NCBI GenBank assembly: GCA_918026815.1
Contig: CAKJVC010000186.1
Location: forward strand, 62,001 to 126,000
Source of the DNA: Chalara sp. BL73
Lineage: Eukaryota > Ascomycota > Leotiomycetes > Helotiales
DNA: 64,000 nt
Direction: 5' to 3'
The position numbers and the translations under genes were made by a program. This document shows, piece by piece, positions 57,374-64,000 of the stretch (position 1 is the stretch's first letter; the number at the start of each line of letters is the position of its first letter). The notes under the pieces were generated by a model that was not told the origin of the DNA, did not search any database, and saw only the letters and a list, made by a program, of their open reading frames with translations.

Positions 57374-58706
57374 TTGAAAGATTCGCTCAGATACCCTGAT
57401 TTAGGCGCCGGTGGATCATCCAAGAAGCGTCCTTGTGTCCAGTTTCGGTCGTTTTTCGGGAAGTCCATGTCTTCTTTGAGCGTCCTTTCTGTGGCAACGG
57501 CTGCACTGCGGAACAGCACTGTCATCACCCACAAGGTAAACCAAGACGCTTTACACGATATTCCCGTAATCAACCATATCGGAAACTGCCGAGAGCGCTG
57601 GCCGGGTGAAGAGCTCGCATACGGACTAGTAGATCTGCTGGTCGCGTGCCATTCCTCCGAAAGCTCTGAACATCGGGATCGGCTTTATGCTTTGCTATCT
57701 GTTGCACCAGATGCCCCCCCAAAAAGGAATCACAGTGGCGATGCCTGGACGGACGTTAATTTACGAGTGGATTATAAGCAACCCCTGAGTTTATACTCGG
57801 ATTTTGCACACCAATGCCTTCGGACATCTCCTGCACTTGACATGTTACATTGCGCTGGTGCGTTCATATCGAACGATTCACCCCATCGTCAATATTCCAC
57901 CCAGGACGGATTGATGACGTTTCAATCTTTTGTTTTCGACTGGAGGGCCCAGCGCCGTTATATGCTGTTCATGGGCGTGCATCGATTCACTGCAGGCTTC
58001 AGTGACAGTGCACCGTTCAGTGAATACGACAGTATATTAGATGATCTAGTCCTATCTCTCCCAGAACTATAATTGGACAAGGCGAAGATAAAGTCGGATC
58101 CCGTCCCCGAGCCGCTCTTGACAGAAAAGCAAATCAATAGACCGTTTAGATATCACTTCCCCCTCTACCGTCGGTATCTAGTTTCTAAAGGTGAGGAGGT
58201 GATCAAGAATTTTCCGTTAGAAGCACTTGCGGAGACTTTGATTGCGAATCAGGCGGTAAGTGGCTCCGCAATCCTCTTGAAGGGTGGAGTGAACGAGCAA
58301 GAGCAGCTCCAGGGAAGGGATTCAGTCAAGACTGAAATAGCACGAAGGCTTTCTGGGGTTGGTTTCTAAGTCTCTTGAAAGTACCCGGTGTAGTTGAGAG
58401 TTCGGACAAAGATGGCCTTCTTGCGCTTAACTACTTGAAGGCAGCATGTCAAACGATGCAGGGACGTTGCTTCTTCAATCGGGAGAGTTGGCATGTGAGA
58501 ATAGAACCTAGCCATATGGAGATTGGGGATTTGGTTGTGGCTTTCTTTGGGGTTAGGACGCCGTTTGTTCTTTATGTTGATTTTCCTGATCTATTCCGCG
58601 CAAAGTGCGGCATCGCCTTGTATGTGATTGCTATGTGGATGGTTTTATGAATGGAGAGGATTTCAGATTGCCGGGAGTTAAACCGTCGAGTTATGTAATA
58701 TGTTAG
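57374..58706 (+). pseudogene. Decayed HET-domain gene, N-terminus missing
   Basis: Only the part C-terminal to the HET core remains. HRDRLYALLSV followed by VDYKQPLSLYSDFAHQCL matches the segment that follows the core in HET proteins. The HET-tail motif is recognisable in IGDLVVAFFGVRTPFVLY, and CYVDGFMNGEDF lies in another frame at about 58618-58660. Damage: no start codon or N-terminal third, an in-frame TAA at 58070-58072, stop and frameshift at about 58367-58378, and a further frameshift near 58610. Open stretches between lesions are long, so the decay is fairly recent. It lies 10 kb from the intact HET gene at 46143-48278. Confidence 0.8.
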
Positions 58707-58858
58707 AATGCAAAATACTTGATTTGAAATTATTGAACTGTGCTTTTATTATCTCCACCCGTCTCTGCGGGAAAGATGGGAGAAGTATATAGGACCATAT
58801 CATCCAATTCCCCGGAACTGGGAATTGGCATGCTAAATTATATCAATGATCCATCCAT

Positions 58859-60593
58859 TTAGTTGGCAACATATGGCGTATCCTCTTTGTATACATCGTA
58901 CTTGTATTTGCTCCCAGTGTGATCGCTTCTAAGATAAGCGTTGCCCGCACCATAAACCTTTTCCCGCGCAGTCAAACCGTCCTTCTTTTGAGGATATATA
59001 CCGCGTCTTCTCAGCTCAGGAATAAGTAGGTCGACTACATCCTCGAATGTACCAGGAGTCGTCACATACCCGAGGTTGAAGCCATCCACGTCAGCTTCGC
59101 GGACCCAGCGCTCAAGTTCATCAGCAACCGTAGAAGGTGACCCAACAGCAACTGGACCAAGCCCGCCAATTGATGCCTTCTCTGCAACTACTTCAGGAGT
59201 CCATTTTGGGACCTCTTTGCTTGCGGTCGTGAACTGTGTTAAAGATGATGTCACTTTGTGAGCTTCCAGGGAGTCCTCCGCAGTAATAATCTTGCCCAAT
59301 GGCAATTTAGACATATCGATGCCCGTCCACCCACTGACCAAGACGAGGCCACCTATTGTGGATACATATTTCTTTAATTCTGTCAGCTTCTCTTGAGCCT
59401 CTTCATCTGTGCGGCCAACGATGGGTGTCAATGTGCAGAAGAACTTGAGAGATGAAGGATCACGGCCTTGTTCCCTTGCGAGTTCGCGGATCCTCGCAAT
59501 TTTGGGAGCCAAGGTGCTCGGCGAGTGTCCAGTGACAAAAATCGCTTCCGCGTGCGTAGCTGCGAACTGTGATCCGGCACTACATCCATAGAGTTAGCGT
59601 ACAATTGCCCTTGAGGAAGAATATCCCTACGGAGAAGTGCCAGCTTGGAAGAGGAATGGGGTTCTTTGAGGTGACGGATCAACAATATGCCTTGTTTCTA
59701 GATTGTAATATTTTCCGTGATGGTTAATTTGCCGCACTTTATCGGGATCGATATAAGCGTCATTTGCTACATCTTCGATGATTGCATCGTTACTCCACGA
59801 TCCTTCCCAGAGTTTATACAAGACACGAAGGTACTCGTCAGCCTGGAGATATCTCTGATCATGCTCTATAGGCGAGTCGAGACCTATTGCTTTGAAGGCA
59901 GCTTTCTTCCAAGATGTTACGATGTTCCTGTGAGATTTCAGAATGATTACACTCTCGGCTTAAGATAATTTTTAACACCGTACCATCCTATTCGACCTCC
60001 AGTCAGGTGATCTAACGTGGAAAATCTTTTGGCTAGCAGGAACGGAGGCTCAAAACTCGTACTGGCTGTTATACCAAAGGCAAGGTTCTTGGTGACAGCT
60101 GCCATTGCACTGATAGGCTAGTAATTTCATCAGGACTTGCGCGTCCTCCATTATCTGTGACACTTACAATTGTTGGATCAGTCACGGGCCATTGGGCCGC
60201 CCTGCGGATACAGTTGTCCAAACTTCCCTCATAAGTGTCATAGCCACCGTACGTGTCGGCGAGAAAGAGTGCGTTGATGTCCCCGCACTCCAATATCTTC
60301 GCAAGATCAATCCAGTATTTTAAGTCCCGTTTATGAGCGGAACGATCTTTCGGGTTCTGTTCGATCCATGAGTGATATTTTCTTCTGAAAATTGGCCAAA
60401 TACTCACTTTCCATTGTCCTGGGCTCAAGTGGCCGACGGTTGACATGTCGAAGGCATTGAGAAGAATTTCCTTCTTGCCATGACTATCTTGCGAGTTGCC
60501 ATTTGTGATTGATGTGTCGTTGGTAGCATTTCGTCGAGAGCGCTTTGGTGGCGATGAGGTCTCGGCGGAAACCTTACGTTTTGTGCGAGCCAT
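58859..60593 (-). CDS. Luciferase-like FMN-dependent monooxygenase (NtaA/SnaA/DszA type)
   Basis: 508 residues in five exons: 60593-60408, 60356-60168, 60117-59984, 59927-59631 and 59579-58859; all in frame. The class is clear from LLNAFDMSTVGHLSPGQW, RDLKYWIDLAKILE, FLADTYGGYD, FGITASTSFEPPFLLAKRF, LDHLTGGRIGWNIVTSWKK, RYLQADEYLRVLYKLWEGSW and FQAGTSPAGSQFAATHAEAI. These are the flavin- and substrate-binding blocks of nitrilotriacetate/dibenzothiophene-sulfone-type monooxygenases, which use reduced FMN from a partner reductase; no reductase gene is seen here. A 40-residue N-terminal extension contains basic clusters (RTKRKV, PPKRSRR). The first intron is exactly 51 nt and stop-free, so an unspliced mRNA would add 17 residues. 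Divergent from an MFS transporter pseudogene. Substrate unknown. Confidence 0.9.
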
Positions 60594-61196
60594 TGAGTTG
60601 AGTGGATGGCCGGTAGCTCAAGTGAGTTCTCTGCTAAGTCTCGCTCGATAAACAAAAGTATCAAATCAATGATGAGGTTAGATGTCAGACTCTTTTTTTG
60701 GGTGGTACTAATAGCACGCCATTAGACTGATCGTGGCAACATCAGCACAAAAATATTGATTGTATGTAAACCACTCCACCTTTGAAGCCCATTTTTGATC
60801 AGTATATACAATCTTCCTATACCTGCATGTCGAATATTCTCATTAAGGTTAAGCGATTGGGTTATCTAATAGTGGGGATCGGTCGCGGGCATTGCGTGCT
60901 TTCGCTCAGCAAGCACGAAATATATCTCTGCACTATGAACCCCGCAATCATGTATTATCCTATCGTCTTTGCATGTAACGGTGACTTTACCGTAGAAAAC
61001 GGCGCCAGTGAGATTGTTGCGTTTGACTTATACAGAAGATGGCAAGCATGTCAAATCCTAACCCCTTGGTGACCATCGGCGAAAGATTGAGATGGAGTGG
61101 TAGGGCTAGCCTTCGGCGCACCTTTGTTCCTCGGCGAGCTTAAATCGCAATAAATCGATTAGAAATTTATCAATTTAACTGCAATTGTATCGCAAA
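60594..61196. promoter_or_regulatory. Intergenic region of the monooxygenase/transporter pair
   Basis: 603 bp between divergent start codons, expected to hold both promoters. A 96-codon plus-strand frame at 60782-61072 has no recognisable motif. Confidence 0.45.
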
Positions 61197-62906
61197 ATGG
61201 GCTCAGACTCTGAAGGTGCTGATAAAGTCGTGCCTCATTTTGGTGCCGACGACGTCCTCGGCCCTTCTTCAGCTGACGGTATAGCATTTCTATCATAATT
61301 TACTCCCGAGGAAGACAAAGCCATTCATCGGAAAGTCGACCGGAGATTTCTTTAGCTTATTAGTCTGATGTATACCATTAAGAATGTAAGTGAGATTATT
61401 GGACTTTGAATTCTCCGCTCATCAACATTGCGAGGCTGATTACCAAGATGCTGCCAGTGTCAAAGTACTCCAAGGCGGTCAACCCACCAATACTCTTAAA
61501 CAATTTCACATGACTTCTGATCAGTACAACTGGGTGCAGTCAATATACTTCGTACGTACAAGTTTATATTGAAAACTCATTCTCCCAGGCTAATCTCTAA
61601 GATTTCGTATATCATTTTCGAAGTTCCAAGCAATCTGGCGCCCAAGAAGATGACACCTCGAAATTGGCAATTCCGTATCATCTTTTCTCGGGGAGTCGTT
61701 CTCACATGTCACGCGGCTGTGAAGAACAAAGAAGGTCTTTACGCCGCCAGATTATTTCAAGGAATGATGGAAGGCAGAATGTTTCCTGGTCTCGTTGCCC
61801 AACTTTGCAGCTGGCATCGTAGTGAAGAGGTGGGAAAGCCTATTATGTGGATGTTTGGGGTCAAAGCATGGGCTGGAGTCATTGGATTGCTGCTTGCTTA
61901 CGGAATATCCTACATGAATGAACTCGGCGGTCTAAGTGCATAGCAATGGTCTATTCTTGAAGGGATCATCGTAATTCTCTTCTCTTTTGTGGTATATATT
62001 GTATTGCCTGATTATCCGAAATCACTGCACTCAAGTACGTGGCTCAAGTTACGAGAGCAGGAATATCTGGAGGCATGGCTTTCGGAAAATGCACCAAAAA
62101 CAGCTGATTCTACCTTCAATTTGGGAGAGGCCTTTGCTTCGTTGCGCGATCCAGAGACTTACAGCTTCACGTGCGCCTAGATTTGTATGAACCTCGCAGG
62201 GTATTGCTAGCTGACAATTTCCTACAGTTACAACCAACCTGGGCTTTGCAGGCTTACCAAGAAACCAGTTACTTAACATCCCTCCAGCGGAATCAAGCGT
62301 ACTTGCGATCATATTTGCAGGGTGGTTTATAGGTCGGGCATACATTCCACGACCTGCCTTTGTCATGTTCATCTGTGTCGGGGCATTGATCTTTTTCGTT
62401 CTGCTCGCTGCTACGAGAGGCAAGTACGCTGTCTATATCGGTTGTATCTTTCGATCTATGTTCTGGGGCATGTATTTCATCCCGTTCTGGTCATGTGCGT
62501 ATTAATCATTGCTAATTTATGCTTTAATGAAACTAATTCACAGGCAGGGCGTTCCTCAACCTTAGTAGGCACCACTGGCACAGCTTTTACACTCACGTTC
62601 TAGTCCTGCGTGGGCCAAGTTGGTGGTGTCGTTGGTCCACAGCTCTTCCAGTCAAAATACGCTCGCAACGGATATAAAATCCCTTTTGCAGTCTGCGCAG
62701 CAGCTACTGGTGCAGGCTGGATTTTCAGCATCTGGACATGGCGGTTGAGGAGGAATGTGGAGTGGAATGTGAGGAGGATTTGGAGACTGAGACTCGAGGC
62801 TCGGAAAGAAGGGAGAGTCTATGCTGATGATGATGTGAAGGTTCTTCAAGAGCGGAAGTTTTATGGAAAGGGTTTAGTGAGGAGGAATGATGTGGATGCC
62901 GCATAG
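61197..62906 (+). pseudogene. MFS transporter of the allantoate-permease (anion:cation symporter) family, inactivated
   Basis: Family blocks appear in order: EEDKAIHRKVDRRFL, TSDQYNWVQSIYF, SYIIFEVPSNLAPKKMTPRN, LYAARLFQGMMEG, MFPGLVAQLCSWHR, MFGVKAWAGVIGLLLAYGIS, VVYIVLPDYPKS, GRAYIPRPAFVMFICVGAL, STLVGTTGTAFTLTF and a C-terminal GGVVGPQLFQSKYARNGYK. These are the twelve-helix Dal5/Tna1-like carriers of small organic anions. Four in-frame stops break it: TAA 61296-61298, TAG 61353-61355, TAG 61941-61943 and TAG 62601-62603. Each is one C-to-T or G-to-A step from the Gln or Trp codon expected there. The protein otherwise remains well conserved, so loss is recent. Paired with the intact monooxygenase on the other strand. 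Confidence 0.88.
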
Positions 62907-64000
62907 ATGATACTCTTTCATGTGGCGATTTAGACTTTTATGTTTACTCTCCCAGGGACTCTAGTGGATCGCACCTTTTCTTTACATGGCTATCTTTTAT
63001 ATTGAAGCTAGATCCTAGTCTGTCTCAGTTCCCCTTTTACTTTCGCTTATCAAGTAAGCGAGCAAAAAGGAGTCTCTTCGATTGACGATTGCGGTATTAA
63101 TCACGTGATATTAGGCCTTCATCAAATCGATTTCAATTTATTGCTTAATCATCAACTCAATCAGGAAAGCAAAAGTTTCCGAGAAAATTCCTTACACGTT
63201 TTAAACCGCAATAGACGTTTCTCGAGTCATGATACTCTCCTGAATAATGGGACTTGCAGCGAAACCCACAAACGTCAACCTCGTCTAAATCGCATCATCC
63301 CGCCCATGCCCGAAAACCTCAACATACTGTCTCCCCGACAAAAGTAGGCAAAACCATCCACTTTCGCACACGAGAAAACCCTACAGCTATGCCCTTGATC
63401 ACAATTAAACGGTTCGAAATTATCAGGCTAAAGCTCCCGCATGTTCCGCCGTAATACATGGGCATCACCAGGATGATATGGTGTCACAACGACCCGGGAT
63501 GAGCATGCTTCCCTGGGCATTATCCCAAAAGGAGATATGACAGGCTACCTTGGTCCGTCCCCCACTCTTGAATCAGTGCGTCTTGGGTGGTATTGTGGGC
63601 TTTTTGAGGTTGCTTAAGGGTTCTTGGGTATAAGGCTTATGCAGATCGTGGTTGCGAAGCGGGATTGCACCTTATTGAATGTTTTTTTTTTGTTCAAGGA
63701 TCTAGATTTGGGAGGGCGGAGGTATTGATAAGGGCCTTTCCCGCCGTTCTGGGTCTGGATTCATGCAGCTATTTGGGTTGTTGTATTGGGATCTCAGTTG
63801 AAGGGTTGCTGTTTGACAAAGATGCATGCAAATCGCAAGGGACGTGCCTGGTAAGTACTCAAAGATTTGGGGTTCATGACCGAGTTTGCAGGAGTTCATA
63901 ATTTGCTTGCTCTCGGGACATAGTTTGAAATATATGTATTTCTAGAGAGTACGCGACTTGTGAACGGTTCTTTTACCCCGAGTATCCAGAGCAAAAAAAA
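62907..64000. other. Window end, no supported gene
   Basis: 1.1 kb with short overlapping frames on both strands and no recognisable motif. Confidence 0.5.

Noticed and set aside
1..64000. CRISPR arrays, bacterial operons, insertion sequences
   Set aside because: The gene structure is eukaryotic throughout and no regularly spaced identical repeats were seen.

Overview
This window is nuclear DNA of a filamentous ascomycete (Pezizomycotina; a leotiomycete-like genome is my guess, not shown). The evidence is short introns, mostly 44-80 nt, with CTAAC/CTAAT-type branch points, and fungus-only gene families: HET, fungal NACHT-ankyrin, an AspRS-DUF2156 fusion, FSH1-type hydrolase, double Zn2Cys6 and CorA-like. 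Genes were rebuilt exon by exon. Every model called intact keeps its reading frame across all its introns.

Layout. 1-4.7 kb: a CorA-like protein cut by the window edge, a fragment of an unrecognised gene, a complete hAT-type MITE with an 8-bp target duplication, and a metallophosphoesterase. 6-12.4 kb: a divergent pair that I identify as ergosteryl-aspartate synthase (ErdS, aspartyl-tRNA synthetase fused to DUF2156) and its probable partner hydrolase (ErdH). 14-39 kb: an accessory, immunity-like block holding an OTT_1508-type deaminase, a BTB protein with a C-terminal Cys cluster, a NACHT-ankyrin NLR, a GNAT acetyltransferase, two tandem Zn2Cys6 clusters fused to a HET domain, a DUF2235 hydrolase, a Yap-like bZIP, a DUF7025-type AAA ATPase and a DUF7708-type STAND protein with a degenerate P-loop. 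39-46 kb: AT-rich, gene-poor DNA with repeats, a frameshifted F-box-associated-type gene and a 76-residue CYSTM protein. 46-58.7 kb: a second HET protein, a mucin-like membrane protein, an FSH-type hydrolase, two small unrecognised genes and a decayed HET copy. 58.8-63 kb: a divergent catabolic pair, a luciferase-like monooxygenase (intact) and an MFS anion transporter (dead, with RIP-type stop codons).

How the genes fit together. ErdS would charge tRNA-Asp and pass the aspartate to ergosterol, and ErdH would remove it again, giving a tRNA-dependent sterol modification cycle. The HET, NACHT, AAA and DUF7708 genes belong to families linked to fungal allorecognition and innate immunity, and they sit among decayed relatives and transposon debris, as expected for a fast-evolving region. 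The monooxygenase/transporter pair looks like an uptake-plus-degradation module that has lost its transporter.

The most novel items are the tandem Zn2Cys6-HET fusion with an intron at the same place in both fingers, Walker A motifs carried on 25-nt and 30-nt exons in two unrelated ATPases, and a set of GC-AG introns.
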